NCBI RefSeq assembly: GCF_003994475.1
Contig: NZ_RZNY01000008.1
Coordinates: 62,001-126,000 of the forward strand
Reading direction: 5' to 3'
Source: Paenibacillus anaericanus
GTDB lineage: Bacteria > Bacillota > Bacilli > Paenibacillales > Paenibacillaceae
Length of the DNA: 64,000 nt
Shown: positions 43,391-53,583 of the stretch, in pieces
Layout: every line of letters starts with the position of its first letter
How positions within the stretch are numbered: the first letter of the stretch is position 1
The notes under the pieces: generated by a model
Databases searched by the model: none
What the model was told of the DNA's origin: nothing
What the model saw: only the letters and a program-made list of their open reading frames with translations
Program-made: the position numbers and the translations under genes

Positions 43391-44292
43391 GTCTAATCGC
43401 GGGAACCATGGTGTCCCTGCCGATTGACAGGGAAGTATCACCTTATGGCTATTTTTTAAGTGGGGGAACACAGGATGTTCTACTCCATTATTCTGAGGTC
43501 ACTCATCCAGTGAAACCAGGTCAAACTGTTGAAGTGTTCTTGTATCACGATACAGAAGGTCGACTGGGGGCTACGATGAAGAAGCCTTATTTGACACTGG
43601 GTGAGCTTGCTCTCCTAGAAGTCGCTGATATCCATCCGCGACTAGGGTGTTTTCTAGAAATGGGACTCGGTCGACAACTCTTATTGCCGATCCGGGAACT
43701 TCCAGAACTTCCTGAACTCCACCCGCAGATTGGTGATCATGTCTATGTAATTATGGACCATGACAAACAAGGACGTCTAAAGGCTAAATTAGCTGGAGAA
43801 TATGAGTTGTCGCCGCTTACGTTCCATGTTCCTACGACCTGGAATAATCAGTGGTTAGAAGCTACGGTGTACAAGCCATTACAGATGGGGACCTTCGTTA
43901 TCGTAGATGGTGGTGTCCTTGGGTTTGGTGTCATCGGAATGATTCATTCCTCTGAACGGAGCCGCTTGTTACGACTGGGTGAACGGGTTAAAGTTCGTGT
44001 GTCCCACATCCGTGAGGACGGACGAGTAAATCTATCTATGATGCCTCGTAAGGAAGTTGGACGAGATGAAGATTCTGAACGGATCTTGGCCTATTTAGAA
44101 GAACGTCCTGGTGGAGGAATGCCTTTCTCCGATGTAACACCTCCTGACCTGATCAAACAGCGTTTTGGCATTAGTAAATCGGCGTTCAAGCGTGCGATCG
44201 GTAAGCTGATGAAGGAAGGTAAGGTTACGCAGAAGGAGAGCTGGACCTATCTTGTGAAACCCGAGAATGAGGAGAGCGAAAGCGGAGAATAA
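43387..44292 (+). CDS. cvfB: CvfB/YitL-like S1 RNA-binding protein
   Basis: This protein of 301 residues has tandem S1-type RNA-binding domains and a C-terminal winged helix, the layout of CvfB (Staphylococcus) and YitL (Bacillus). Segments include TVEVFLYHDTEGRLGATMKKP, VYVIMDHDKQGRLKAKL, GERVKVRVSHIREDGRVNLSM and the winged helix FGISKSAFKRAIGKLMKEGKV. It overlaps rsfS by four bases. In my recollection yitL is elsewhere in B. subtilis, so this is an addition to the yqe cluster here. Confidence 0.9.
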   Translation: MSLIAGTMVSLPIDREVSPYGYFLSGGTQDVLLHYSEVTHPVKPGQTVEVFLYHDTEGRLGATMKKPYLTLGELALLEVADIHPRLGCFLEMGLGRQLLLPIRELPELPELHPQIGDHVYVIMDHDKQGRLKAKLAGEYELSPLTFHVPTTWNNQWLEATVYKPLQMGTFVIVDGGVLGFGVIGMIHSSERSRLLRLGERVKVRVSHIREDGRVNLSMMPRKEVGRDEDSERILAYLEERPGGGMPFSDVTPPDLIKQRFGISKSAFKRAIGKLMKEGKVTQKESWTYLVKPENEESESGE

Positions 44293-44315
44293 GCTCCAGA
44301 AAGTGATGTGACAGC

Positions 44316-45089
44316 ATGGCTTCATATCGTAAATTTGCCTATGTATACGACGAACTGATGGAGGATATGCCTTATCCGGATTGGGTTCGTTTTGCACAGA
44401 CGGCATGGGAACGGCATGGTGTACCGAAAACCGTTGTGGAGCTTGGTTGTGGCACGGGAAGTATTACGATCCCACTTGTGAACTCTGGCTTTGAAGTGAC
44501 GGGAATTGATATATCAGCAGACATGCTGTCGGTTGCTCGCCGCAAAATGGATAGTACAACGCAGGGAACTCGTTTATACCGTGAGGGTAGCGTCCGCTGG
44601 GTACAGCAGGATATGACGGAATGGGAGTCTACAGAGCCTGTTGATTCTGTTATTTCATTCTGTGATTGTATAAACTACCTACTTGAAGAAGAGGATGTTG
44701 TTCGTACATTTGCGCGTACCTACGATGGTCTGAAGCAAGATGGCACTTTTCTATTCGATGTACATCATCCGAATACGTTGATCCGGTATGAGGAGGAACA
44801 GCCCTTTATTTGGGATGAGCGTTCTGTATCTTATATTTGGACTTGTGAACGGGACGATACAAGGAATGAAATAGAGCATCATTTGACGATATTTGCACGC
44901 GAAGAGGAAAACGGGGTAGATATGTACCGGCGGTTTGAAGAGACACATATTCAGCGAGCGTATGATCCGCAGTGGATCAAAAGTGAGCTATTAAAATGTG
45001 GATTCCGCGAGGTGAGCTGTTATGCTGACTTCGAATGGACCCCGGCAACAGATGATGCTACTAGATTGTTTTTTGTGGCCGTGAAATAA
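44316..45089 (+). CDS. yqeM: Class I SAM-dependent methyltransferase (YqeM type)
   Basis: This methyltransferase (257 residues) has motif I VVELGCGTGSITIPL, motif II GIDISADMLSVARRKM, and SVISFCDCINYLLEEEDVVRTF. The order after rsfS matches yqeM of Bacillus, with the S1 protein between. The start ATG 44316 has only a weak box (AAGTGATGTGA). The methylated substrate is unknown. Confidence 0.88.
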   Translation: MASYRKFAYVYDELMEDMPYPDWVRFAQTAWERHGVPKTVVELGCGTGSITIPLVNSGFEVTGIDISADMLSVARRKMDSTTQGTRLYREGSVRWVQQDMTEWESTEPVDSVISFCDCINYLLEEEDVVRTFARTYDGLKQDGTFLFDVHHPNTLIRYEEEQPFIWDERSVSYIWTCERDDTRNEIEHHLTIFAREEENGVDMYRRFEETHIQRAYDPQWIKSELLKCGFREVSCYADFEWTPATDDATRLFFVAVK

Positions 45090-45110
45090 TTATGGTATTA
45101 TGACAAATAA

Positions 45111-45147
45111 ATGGGGACCAACTACAGTTGGTTTGCCATTTTTTTTT
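45111..45147 (+). terminator. Intrinsic terminator after yqeM
   Basis: ATGG plus ACCAAC, a TACA loop, GTTGGT plus CCAT, and then a run of T, form the hairpin that ends the yqeG-to-yqeM cluster. Confidence 0.8.
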
Positions 45148-45449
45148 GTTTATTGCACTTATTTCAGTGGATTATGACTTGTATTTGGCGCTTATTGGGA
45201 CCTAAATTAAAAATAAATAGTTATTGTGTATATAATTCAGTATAATTGAATGTAAGAGATGTTCTGCGGATGAGATTGTTTATATTGATCCATTAATAAA
45301 GGGTCATAACTATAGCGTAAGTTTGCGAACGAATTGTAATTGAGTGAATTAACAACATATAAGTTACGGAACGAAGACTAAGAACATATCGAATTAATTA
45401 CGACCCATTGGGGTCTATCTATATTTTGCCAGAGAGGATTAATCACATA
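45148..45449 (+). promoter_or_regulatory. Long AT-rich leader upstream of RNase J
   Basis: These 302 bases hold no gene. A perfect TATAAT at 45241-45246 is a possible -10 box, which would give a 5' leader of about 200 bases. No riboswitch class was recognised. The ribosome binding site is AGAGAGGA (45431-45438). Confidence 0.35.
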
Positions 45450-47153
45450 ATGAATGAAATAGCTACTACACCTGTAAGAACACGTCGCTCCAAATCATCC
45501 CCACCACCCGTCCGAATTTTTTCACTAGGCGGCATTGGTGAAATCGGTAAGAACATGTACGGTATCGAGTTTAAGAATGAGATCATACTCATTGATGCAG
45601 GGCTAAAGTTCCCAGATTCTCGTCTATCAGGGATAGACTATATTATTCCGGATATAACTTATTTGGTTAATAATAGTCACAAAATTAAAGGCTTATTTCT
45701 AACACATGGACATGAGGATCACATTGGTGCGATTCCATTCCTGCTTCGTCAACTGCAAATTCCGATCTATGGTGGTGCGCTTACCATTGGTTTGGTGAAG
45801 GCGAAATTGGAAGAATATCGTCTACGTGGGCAAACTGAGCTTCACGTTTTCCAAGAGAACGATCGGTATACTTTCCAACATTTAAGCGTGCACTTTTTCC
45901 GGACAACCCACAGTATTCCCGACGCATTCGGTATAGTTGTGGAAACTCCATACGGATCTGTCGTTCATACGGGTGACTTCAAATTTGACTTCACACCTGA
46001 AGATAGACTGGCCGACCTACCCAAGATGGCAAGTGTTGGCGGAGGAGGAGTCTTGGCTTTACTAGCAGATAGTACGAATAGTGAGAAGGAGGGTTTCACG
46101 CCTTCGGAACGAAAAGTAGGAGATGCTATTTTAGACTCTTTCCAGAAGTGTGAAGGACGGATTCTATTTGCGACTTTCGCCTCTAACGTTCACAGACTTC
46201 AACAGGTTGTAGAGGCAGCGATCTTATGTAACCGAACAATTGCCGTTCTCGGACGGAGTATGGAAAAGGTATTCACAATCGCTCAGGAGCTTGGCTATAT
46301 CCGTATTCCTGACGGGATGATGATCGACATCAAACAAATTGATCGTTTTGAAGATCAGCAGATTCTAATCGTATGTACTGGTAGTCAAGGTGAGCCTAAT
46401 GCGGCGCTCAGCCGAATTGCTTCAGGTTCCCATAGAACCGTGCAAATATATCCAGGTGATTCCGTTATCTTCTCCTCTTCACCGATTCCTGGAAATACGC
46501 AGAATATTAACCGAAGTATCGATTTATTAATGCGGGCAGGAGCCAATGTGATTTATGGAAATAGCGTAGGTATTCATACCTCGGGTCACGGATGTCGCGA
46601 AGATTTGAAGCTAATGTTAAGTTTTATACGCCCTAAATATTTCATTCCTATTCATGGGGAATATCGTATGCTACTTAGTCATCGAAACTTGGCTATCCAG
46701 ACGGGGATCCCAGAAGAACGCGTATTCATAATGGATATTGGTGATACACTTTCGGTGTATCGTAACCGCGCTAAACGTGGGAGAACTATTCCAGCGGGAG
46801 AAGTATTTATCAGCAATGGTGAGATGAGAACCTTTGAGGATGCTTTGCTAGAAGAACGGGGAGAATTGGCCCAAGAGGGAATCGTTATTGTGGTCATGAC
46901 TGTGGACAAAACAACGCAACAAATTCTATCAGGCCCTGATATTGTGACTAGAGGTTTTGTATATATGCAAGATGCCCGCCCATTATTGAGACGTGCTGAA
47001 ATGATGTTGAAGCGGAATCTCAATAAACTGAGAGAGCGGCAAGAGTATGATCACGCCGCCTGGACTCGGACCACTTATAAAGTGCTTCGGAGACATTTCA
47101 CGAAGGAAGTTGGCAGAACGCCTCATATCATGCCTTCAATATTGGAAGTTTAA
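45450..47153 (+). CDS. rnj: Ribonuclease J
   Basis: This metallo-beta-lactamase-fold ribonuclease (567 residues) has 5'-to-3' exo- and endonuclease activity. The metal motif is FLTHGHEDHIGAIPFLLRQ, and further signatures are FFRTTHSIPDAFG, HTGDFKFDFTPED, DSTNSEKEGFTPSE, SSSPIPGNTQNINR, HTSGHG and PIHGEYRM. It ends in MPSILEV, like the C-terminal domain of known RNase J. The HGHEDH form is closer to RnjA than RnjB, but the C-terminal part diverges, so it may be an extra paralogue. I chose ATG 45450 because of the AGAGAGGA box. Confidence 0.93.
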   Translation: MNEIATTPVRTRRSKSSPPPVRIFSLGGIGEIGKNMYGIEFKNEIILIDAGLKFPDSRLSGIDYIIPDITYLVNNSHKIKGLFLTHGHEDHIGAIPFLLRQLQIPIYGGALTIGLVKAKLEEYRLRGQTELHVFQENDRYTFQHLSVHFFRTTHSIPDAFGIVVETPYGSVVHTGDFKFDFTPEDRLADLPKMASVGGGGVLALLADSTNSEKEGFTPSERKVGDAILDSFQKCEGRILFATFASNVHRLQQVVEAAILCNRTIAVLGRSMEKVFTIAQELGYIRIPDGMMIDIKQIDRFEDQQILIVCTGSQGEPNAALSRIASGSHRTVQIYPGDSVIFSSSPIPGNTQNINRSIDLLMRAGANVIYGNSVGIHTSGHGCREDLKLMLSFIRPKYFIPIHGEYRMLLSHRNLAIQTGIPEERVFIMDIGDTLSVYRNRAKRGRTIPAGEVFISNGEMRTFEDALLEERGELAQEGIVIVVMTVDKTTQQILSGPDIVTRGFVYMQDARPLLRRAEMMLKRNLNKLRERQEYDHAAWTRTTYKVLRRHFTKEVGRTPHIMPSILEV

Positions 47154-47180
47154 GTTTCTTGAATTGAATGATATAAAGTT

Positions 47181-47226
47181 TAGAACAAAGAAGGTCGCCT
47201 AATCTTAGGCGGCCTTCTTTGTTCTA
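47181..47226. terminator. Bidirectional terminator after RNase J
   Basis: Nearly perfect 21-base arms (47181-47201 and 47206-47226, core GAACAAAGAAGG / CCTTCTTTGTTC) have a 4-base loop. Confidence 0.85.
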
Positions 47227-47317
47227 GTGATAAAAATTGGAGATATATGTTGAAACTTACGATATACTATAGGTAAATATAACCAATTACACCTAATCGT
47301 TCTTGGAGGTTGTTCAA

Positions 47318-48607
47318 TTGACAATGGATATTACGGGAAAGCCCAATGTAATGAAACGAATCATGGTTACTGTATTTCGGGATACTAGGCCGGTTATCTT
47401 AATGTCTTTATTGCTAGTGTTTATACTAGCCGTTTATCTGAGAATGGACTTCCTTAATTCTGTCGAGCATAATCTATCTCATGATTCTAAGGGATATGAT
47501 GTGATGGTCAGACAATGGATTGAGGATGGTGTGTATGCGTACAAAGATACTGAGCCGAATGCAAAAGTAACACCAGGATATCCAGCATTCATGGCTATCG
47601 TTTATAAAATGGTGGATTACACCAAACATGATCCGTTTTATATGATTCGGTTGATTCAAGTGTTTCTTAGTATGTTCACTTTATATCTAATCTACCGCCT
47701 AGCCAGAAGGCTGGGAGGGGCTGGAGTTGGGCTGGGCGCTGCCGCTATTGGTGCTGTATATCCATCATTCATATGGAGTAATGGAGCCGTTCTTACTGAG
47801 GTTTTATGTACTTTTTTCTTAACGTTGTATATCTATGTTCAATTGATTTCTTTGGAGCAGAAAAAGATGTCTTTTGCGCTATTAAGCGGTGCTTTACTGG
47901 GACTAACTGTGCTTGTTCGATCTGAATTTCTACCGATCCTACTGGTGAGCCATGGCGTGGGATATTTGTGGCAGAGGAACTTTATGAAGATCCTGAAGTT
48001 ATTACTCATTTCAGTAGTGGGCACAGCTATTATTCTATCCCCATGGGTTATCCGAAATATGATTACTTTGAACAAGGTGATTATTGCCTCAACTCAAGTG
48101 AATCCTTTTGCTGCTGGAACGTACCCTTATAAGAATTATGCTGACAGAATGGTTGAGACGAAGGGTAAAACTCAGATGGAAGTTGCCAAGGAACGGATAC
48201 GCGTTGGTTTTACAGAGCATACTTTGAAATATGTTACATGGTATACGGTGGGGAAATTAGCTTACATATATGGGAAAATGTTTTCGGGAAGCGGTCATAC
48301 TCCTTTTTATACGGTCATTCCAATTCTTCCGCAGAACATTCTTCATTGGGGATTGATCGGGTTGTTCCCATTAAGTTTCGTTCGAGGGATTCGCCTATGG
48401 AAAAGTCCAGGATTTCTACTAGTTACGATCGTGGTAGCTATGTCCACGCTGCGTTTGTTGTTTGTACCAGAAACGAGATATAATTTCACAGTCATGCCCA
48501 TGATTATTATACTAGACTGTGTTACGGTTGCTGCAATGATTCAATGGTACTCCGAGAGAAGATTAAATAAGAATATAAATCTAGGTAGATCCGGTGCAAC
48601 AGGTTAG
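47318..48607 (+). CDS. GT39-like membrane glycosyltransferase (PMT_2 type)
   Basis: This polytopic membrane protein (429 residues) has about ten helices and the early extracytoplasmic acidic motif HDSKGYDVMVRQWIEDGVYAY followed by TPGYPAFMAIVYK, typical of the ArnT/PMT group that moves sugars from lipid carriers. I chose TTG 47318, 7 bases after GGAGGT; ATG 47324 is the alternative. It lies between RNase J and the leucine T-box. The acceptor is unknown. Confidence 0.85.
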   Translation: MTMDITGKPNVMKRIMVTVFRDTRPVILMSLLLVFILAVYLRMDFLNSVEHNLSHDSKGYDVMVRQWIEDGVYAYKDTEPNAKVTPGYPAFMAIVYKMVDYTKHDPFYMIRLIQVFLSMFTLYLIYRLARRLGGAGVGLGAAAIGAVYPSFIWSNGAVLTEVLCTFFLTLYIYVQLISLEQKKMSFALLSGALLGLTVLVRSEFLPILLVSHGVGYLWQRNFMKILKLLLISVVGTAIILSPWVIRNMITLNKVIIASTQVNPFAAGTYPYKNYADRMVETKGKTQMEVAKERIRVGFTEHTLKYVTWYTVGKLAYIYGKMFSGSGHTPFYTVIPILPQNILHWGLIGLFPLSFVRGIRLWKSPGFLLVTIVVAMSTLRLLFVPETRYNFTVMPMIIILDCVTVAAMIQWYSERRLNKNINLGRSGATG

Positions 48608-48635
48608 AGTAAGAACGGGTTTCGACTAGGGTGTA

Positions 48636-48663
48636 TTGACTTTTCGACTATTTTAGATATAAT
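48636..48663 (+). promoter_or_regulatory. SigA promoter of the T-box-leuS unit
   Basis: TTGACT (48636-48641), a 16-base spacer and TATAAT (48658-48663) make a near-consensus vegetative promoter about 30 bases before the T-box leader. Confidence 0.8.
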
Positions 48664-48691
48664 GGTGGGTGAATAAATCGAAATAATTTGC

Positions 48692-48984
48692 GATGACAAG
48701 GAGTAGTAGTTTCGTGATGTCCACCCAGAGAGACGGCGATTGGTGAAAGCCGTTGGGCAGCATAAATGAACTCACCTTGGAGCTTATGATGCAAGCATGT
48801 TTGGGAATAAGGAATTTATTTTCCTTAATATTTTCGATTCATGTGTAACATCATCGTTCTCACCCGCGTTAAGGGTGCAAAGTGAGTGGAGGACAAAGCA
48901 TGTCCGACACTAACTAGGGTGGTACCACGGGAATATACCTCTCGTCCCTAGCGATGATTCGCTATGGATTGAGAGGTTTTTTTT
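48692..48984 (+). ncRNA. Leucine T-box leader with terminator
   Basis: This tRNA-sensing leader controls leuS. It begins with GATGACAAGGAG and Stem I AGAGAGACGGCGATTGGTGAAAG. The specifier codon is CTC (48771-48773, in GAACTCACC), giving leucine. The T-box AGGGTGGTACCACGG lies at 48916-48930. The terminator pairs ACCTCTC (48938-48944) with GAGAGGT (48971-48977), followed by eight T. Uncharged tRNA-Leu binding would favour the antiterminator and allow leuS expression. Confidence 0.95.
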
Positions 48985-49005
48985 ACATTTGAAGGAGGAT
49001 TTAAC

Positions 49006-51447
49006 ATGAGTGACACAACAGTATCTCGCGACTTTTACAATGCACAGTCCATTGAACCGAAATGGCAGGCATATTGGGACAAACATGAAACATTTAAGAC
49101 TCGGGAAGAATCAGGGAAACCAAAGTTTTATGCGTTAGATATGTTCCCTTATCCCTCAGGAGCAGGGTTACATGTAGGCCATCCTGAAGGTTACACGGCA
49201 ACAGACATCATTTCCCGTTACAAACGGATGCGTGGCTACAATGTACTTCATCCAATGGGTTGGGATGCATTTGGTTTGCCAGCAGAGCAACATGCTCTTG
49301 ATACGGGTGAGCATCCTCGCCACTTTACAGTTAAGAACATTGACAATTTCCGACGTCAGATTAAATCGCTCGGATTTTCTTACGATTGGGATCGAGAGAT
49401 CAGTACGACGGATCCAGAGTATTATAAATGGACCCAATGGATTTTCATTCAGCTCTTTAATAAGGGTCTTGCTTATGTGGCTGAAGTACCTGTTAACTGG
49501 TGTCCCGCACTTGGAACGGTACTGGCGAACGAGGAAGTTATCGATGGCAAGAGTGAGCGTGGTGGACATCCAGTTGTCCGTAAGCCAATGCGTCAATGGA
49601 TACTGAAGATAACGGATTATGCAGAGAGATTGTTGGAAGATCTAGAAGAGCTGGATTGGACAGAGAGCATCAAGGACATGCAACGTAACTGGATTGGCAA
49701 ATCCGAAGGTGCAGAAGTTGTGTTCGAGATTGAAGGACATGATGAGAATTTAACTGTCTTTACAACTCGTCCAGATACACTATTTGGCGCCAGCTACGCG
49801 GTGCTTGCACCGGAACATGACCTAGTTGCTAAGATTATGACGGATGCTCAGCGGGATGCTATTAAGGCATATCAAGAGCAGGCGAGTCGTAAGAGTGATC
49901 TGGAACGGACGGATCTAGCTAAGGATAAGACAGGTGTATTCACTGGTGCGTACGCGATTAATCCTGTGAATGGTGCAAAACTACCGATCTGGATCGCAGA
50001 TTACGTATTGGCTGGTTATGGTACTGGTGCGATCATGGCGGTTCCAGGACATGACGAGCGTGACTACGAATTCGCGAAACAGTTCCAATTGGATATTATT
50101 GAGGTTGTATCTGGTGGAGATCTTGCTAATGAACCTTATGCTGGCGATGGCCCACATGTTAACTCCGATTTCCTTAATGGACTTCGCAATGATGAAGCGA
50201 AGAAAGTGATGATTACTTGGTTGGAAGAGAACGGTAAAGGCCGTGGCAAAATCACGTATCGTCTTCGTGATTGGTTGTTCAGCCGCCAACGTTATTGGGG
50301 TGAGCCTATTCCAATTCTGCATTTAGAAGACGGTACGATGAAGCCAGTTCCTGAAGATCAGTTACCGCTGCTCTTACCAGATGTGGATCAGATCAAACCA
50401 TCCGGTACAGGCGAATCTCCACTTGCTAACGTATCTGAGTGGGTGAATACAACCGATCCAGAGACCGGCATGCCGGCCCGCCGCGAGACGAATACGATGC
50501 CGCAATGGGCGGGAAGCTGCTGGTACTATTTACGGTATATCGATCCTCATAACGATAAGGAACTTTGCTCTCCAGAGAAGCAAGAGCAATGGTTGCCTGT
50601 GGATCTCTATATCGGCGGTGCTGAACATGCGGTTCTTCACTTGTTGTATGCCCGCTTCTGGCATAAAGTACTGTACGATCTAGGTGTTGTATCGACGAAA
50701 GAGCCATTCCATAAGCTTGTCAATCAAGGAATGATCCTCGGAGATAACAATGAAAAAATGAGTAAATCCCGCGGGAATGTTATTAATCCTGATGAGATCG
50801 TTAATGCTCAAGGCGCAGATACTCTACGCGTATATGAAATGTTCATGGGTCCATTGGAAGCAACCAAACCATGGAATGTTAACGGCGTAGAAGGTGTACA
50901 TCGTTTCTTGGCTCGAGTATGGCGCTTATTTATCACAGAAGATGGAACTCTGAATGCAAAAATTTCAGATGACCAAGGCAGTGATGACTTTAAACGTACT
51001 TGGCACAAGAGTATCAAGAAAGTGACGGAAGATTTGGAAGCACTTCGTTTCAATACAGCGATAAGCCAATTGATGATCTTCGTTAATGAAGCTTACAAAA
51101 CAGACACAATTCCTAAAAAAGCGGCTGAGAACTTTGTGCAAATGTTAGCTCCACTTGCGCCTCATATCGCCGAAGAATTATGGGAACGGCTTGGTCACAA
51201 CGAAAGTATCACTTACGAACCATGGCCGACCTTTGATGAAGCATGGACGGTTGAGTCTGAAGTTGAAATTGTTGTTCAGGTCAATGGTAAAATCGTAGAC
51301 CGGACCAAAATTTCCAAAGACCTTGATCAAGCAGCAATGCAAGACCATAGCTTGAATCTTGCTAGCGTGAAGCAAGCTATAGAAGGAAAAACAATTCGCA
51401 AAGTTATAGCTGTGCCTGGTAAACTCGTCAATATCGTGGTTGGCTAA
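49006..51447 (+). CDS. leuS: Leucyl-tRNA synthetase
   Basis: This class I aminoacyl-tRNA synthetase (813 residues, usual length about 805-830) charges tRNA-Leu. The HIGH motif reads [16 protein letters not shown], and KMSKS is [16 protein letters not shown]. The CP1 editing domain contains [19 protein letters not shown]. The C-terminal domain ends [27 protein letters not shown] precedes ATG 49006. Expression is governed by the T-box. Confidence 0.98.
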   Translation: MSDTTVSRDFYNAQSIEPKWQAYWDKHETFKTREESGKPKFYALDMFPYPSGAGLHVGHPEGYTATDIISRYKRMRGYNVLHPMGWDAFGLPAEQHALDTGEHPRHFTVKNIDNFRRQIKSLGFSYDWDREISTTDPEYYKWTQWIFIQLFNKGLAYVAEVPVNWCPALGTVLANEEVIDGKSERGGHPVVRKPMRQWILKITDYAERLLEDLEELDWTESIKDMQRNWIGKSEGAEVVFEIEGHDENLTVFTTRPDTLFGASYAVLAPEHDLVAKIMTDAQRDAIKAYQEQASRKSDLERTDLAKDKTGVFTGAYAINPVNGAKLPIWIADYVLAGYGTGAIMAVPGHDERDYEFAKQFQLDIIEVVSGGDLANEPYAGDGPHVNSDFLNGLRNDEAKKVMITWLEENGKGRGKITYRLRDWLFSRQRYWGEPIPILHLEDGTMKPVPEDQLPLLLPDVDQIKPSGTGESPLANVSEWVNTTDPETGMPARRETNTMPQWAGSCWYYLRYIDPHNDKELCSPEKQEQWLPVDLYIGGAEHAVLHLLYARFWHKVLYDLGVVSTKEPFHKLVNQGMILGDNNEKMSKSRGNVINPDEIVNAQGADTLRVYEMFMGPLEATKPWNVNGVEGVHRFLARVWRLFITEDGTLNAKISDDQGSDDFKRTWHKSIKKVTEDLEALRFNTAISQLMIFVNEAYKTDTIPKKAAENFVQMLAPLAPHIAEELWERLGHNESITYEPWPTFDEAWTVESEVEIVVQVNGKIVDRTKISKDLDQAAMQDHSLNLASVKQAIEGKTIRKVIAVPGKLVNIVVG

Positions 51448-51487
51448 GTCATAAGGTAAACTTGCTGCGAATGCTAGTGACAATTTA

Positions 51488-52330
51488 TCAGCCTCGAGTG
51501 TTCTGAGCGATGTTGTTAAACGAAATTTCTAGCTTACTGAGGTCCTCATCGTATTTCCGATGAGTGACTTCAATCAAGCTGGGGAACACGCCCTGTAGGC
51601 GTGATTCTAGAATCGCTAATCCTTGGGCAGTAACTCCACCAGGGACAGCAACACGTTGTTGTAACTCTTCGAGTGTGAAGCCACCTTCTGTTAGCAATTT
51701 GCCGGTACCTACAAGCATTTCTGCTCCCAGGATGGTGGCTTCTCTTCTTGAGATGCCCGTGAGCTCTGTGGCAGAATCTATCCATTGCTGTAGGATGTAT
51801 GAGATGAAGGCAGGACCACAGCTTGCAATGTCCGAGGCGATCCGTGTTTCCGTCTCTCTAAGGGCAAGAGGAGTTCCCACAGAAGACATGAGTTGTTTCA
51901 GTAGGATTCGGTTCTCTGGTTGGATTCGCTTGCCGTAGATGCAGAGTGAAGCTCCACTATGTACTGAATTCGTGATGCTAGGTATGATTTTAGCAACTTT
52001 CGATGGGATAAGATTCTCAAGCATTTGGATGAGGACAGGGCTTGTGATAGAGATGACGATTTGATCTGCAGTTAATACGTCACGGATTTCTGAAATGACG
52101 CTTGGGAAATCGAGTGGTTTCACACATAGGAATATAATATGGCTCCCTCGCGCTGCTTCAACGTTGCTATGCGTGATATGAAGTCCTGGATGCCGTTTGG
52201 CTAACAGTTCTGCTTTATGTGATGAACGATTGGTGGCATAGATGTTGTGCGGTTGTAAAGCACCGGAACGCAGGAAGGCTCCAATTAGTAAACTACCCAT
52301 AGATCCTGTCCCGATGAAAGTTACCTTCAT
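51488..52330 (-). CDS. comER: ComER, pyrroline-5-carboxylate reductase-like protein
   Basis: This protein (280 residues) of the ProC family is encoded divergently from comEA, as in Bacillus. The nucleotide-binding N-terminus is MKVTFIGTGSMGSLLIGAF, and the typical C-terminal segments are SCGPAFISYILQQWIDSA and VPGGVTAQGLAILE. I chose the ATG at 52330 with AAAGGGGATC upstream; a longer in-frame start reaches into comEA and is unlikely. It is not needed for competence in B. subtilis; the reaction in vivo is unclear. Confidence 0.94.
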   Translation of the reverse strand: MKVTFIGTGSMGSLLIGAFLRSGALQPHNIYATNRSSHKAELLAKRHPGLHITHSNVEAARGSHIIFLCVKPLDFPSVISEIRDVLTADQIVISITSPVLIQMLENLIPSKVAKIIPSITNSVHSGASLCIYGKRIQPENRILLKQLMSSVGTPLALRETETRIASDIASCGPAFISYILQQWIDSATELTGISRREATILGAEMLVGTGKLLTEGGFTLEELQQRVAVPGGVTAQGLAILESRLQGVFPSLIEVTHRKYDEDLSKLEISFNNIAQNTRG

Positions 52331-52444
52331 CCTGATCCCCTTTCCGTGCAAATTGCACATATCTTCGTCATTTATATATGTATGCATCTTGAATGGATCT
52401 TCATGACTTTGAAAGACAGATTCTTTTGAGATGGGGTGCATGGG

Positions 52445-52906
52445 ATGAAAAAAGAGTATATGTTAATTGCGGTTGTTTCGGCGATAATTGGGGCTGGGCT
52501 CATGTTTGTGGCTGTTGGAGGAAATGGGAACTCGGGCATTGAAGGATGGGTTCCTGTTAATAGCGAAGTTGTATCGGCTATGGAGAAAAATGTTGATGCT
52601 GTGGATAATCCACCTGGTAATGCAGTAACTGACGTTGTTAAGCCCGCTGATATAAGCAAGCAGGAGATATCAGATACTGCGACTTCACCAGTGCAGCAAC
52701 AGCAACAACAGAGCGACCTGATTAACATTAATACGGCGGGATTGGCTGAGCTACAGGACATTCCAGGTATTGGCGAGAAAAAGGCGCAGGCCATAGTTGA
52801 TTATCGGAATACACATGGTGCTTTCATCTCTGTAAGTGATCTTACAAAGGTGAAGGGAATCGGTGACAAAATGCTGCAAAAAATGAAGCCTCATATTGGG
52901 CTTTAA
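52445..52906 (+). CDS. comEA: Competence protein ComEA
   Basis: This DNA receptor for transformation is anchored in the membrane (153 residues). It has an N-terminal helix (about 5-24), a linker with a glutamine run (QQQQQQ), and a double helix-hairpin-helix DNA-binding domain (ININTAGLAELQDIPGIGEKKAQAI and LTKVKGIGDKMLQKMKPHIGL). I chose ATG 52445 with GGGG 8 bases upstream; the GTG at 52436 lies in that box. Confidence 0.96.
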   Translation: MKKEYMLIAVVSAIIGAGLMFVAVGGNGNSGIEGWVPVNSEVVSAMEKNVDAVDNPPGNAVTDVVKPADISKQEISDTATSPVQQQQQQSDLININTAGLAELQDIPGIGEKKAQAIVDYRNTHGAFISVSDLTKVKGIGDKMLQKMKPHIGL

Positions 52907-52924
52907 GAACAGGAGACAATTAGG

Positions 52925-53443
52925 ATGAATCATGACACACGTAAAGATTGGGATACGTATTTCATGGATATTGCTTATATGGTGTCGACACGTTCACGAT
53001 GTAATCGGCGGCATGTCGGTGCTGTGTTGGTTCAAGGTAAGAAGCTGCTCGGAACAGCGTATAATGGGGCACCATCCGGTGTTCCCGATTGTTCGGAAGC
53101 CGGCTGTATGATTGCGGAAGAGTACGAATTGGTTACGGTGGATGCCGAGGAGAAGATGATCAAAAAACAGCGCTGCGTGAGAACCATTCACGCGGAGCAA
53201 AATTTGCTACTGTTCACGGATCGGATTGATCGTGAGGGATCCAGTGTCTACGTTACGGATCAACCTTGTTGGACATGCGCGAATATGCTTGCGAACAGCG
53301 GAATTACGGAAATCGTATTCCATCGTCCTTACCTGAAGGATGCGGAGAAGGTAACTGCAATGATGGATCAGAAAGGGATATCGTTCCGTCGTTTGGATGC
53401 ATATCAACCTCCACAAGAAGCAGTGGGTAAGGTAGAAGATTAA
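52925..53443 (+). CDS. comEB: ComEB, dCMP deaminase family
   Basis: This zinc-dependent deaminase (172 residues) converts dCMP to dUMP. The zinc motif is RTIHAEQNLLLF together with DQPCWTCANMLANSGI. It lies between comEA and comEC as in Bacillus. A CAGGAG-type box precedes ATG 52925, 18 bases after comEA. Confidence 0.95.
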   Translation: MNHDTRKDWDTYFMDIAYMVSTRSRCNRRHVGAVLVQGKKLLGTAYNGAPSGVPDCSEAGCMIAEEYELVTVDAEEKMIKKQRCVRTIHAEQNLLLFTDRIDREGSSVYVTDQPCWTCANMLANSGITEIVFHRPYLKDAEKVTAMMDQKGISFRRLDAYQPPQEAVGKVED

Positions 53444-53497
53444 CTATTAATGTTTAAGATGATTGTAATTTAAATCGGAATATAAGATCGATTGGGG

Positions 53498-53540
53498 AAG
53501 AACCTCCATCTGCTGGTAATGGCAGAGGGGGTTCTTTTTT
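53498..53540 (+). terminator. Intrinsic terminator between comEB and comEC
   Basis: Arms AAGAACCTCCATCTGC (53498-53513) and GCAGAGGGGGTTCTT (53522-53536) end in a T-run. It may reduce comEC expression relative to comEA and comEB. Confidence 0.85.
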
Positions 53541-53583
53541 GCGTGTAGATAGCGAGATTTGTAAAAGAGGGGGGTTACATAAG

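Noticed and set aside
45148..45449. Riboswitch in the RNase J leader
   Set aside because: No known aptamer motif could be recognised; only a possible promoter is supported.
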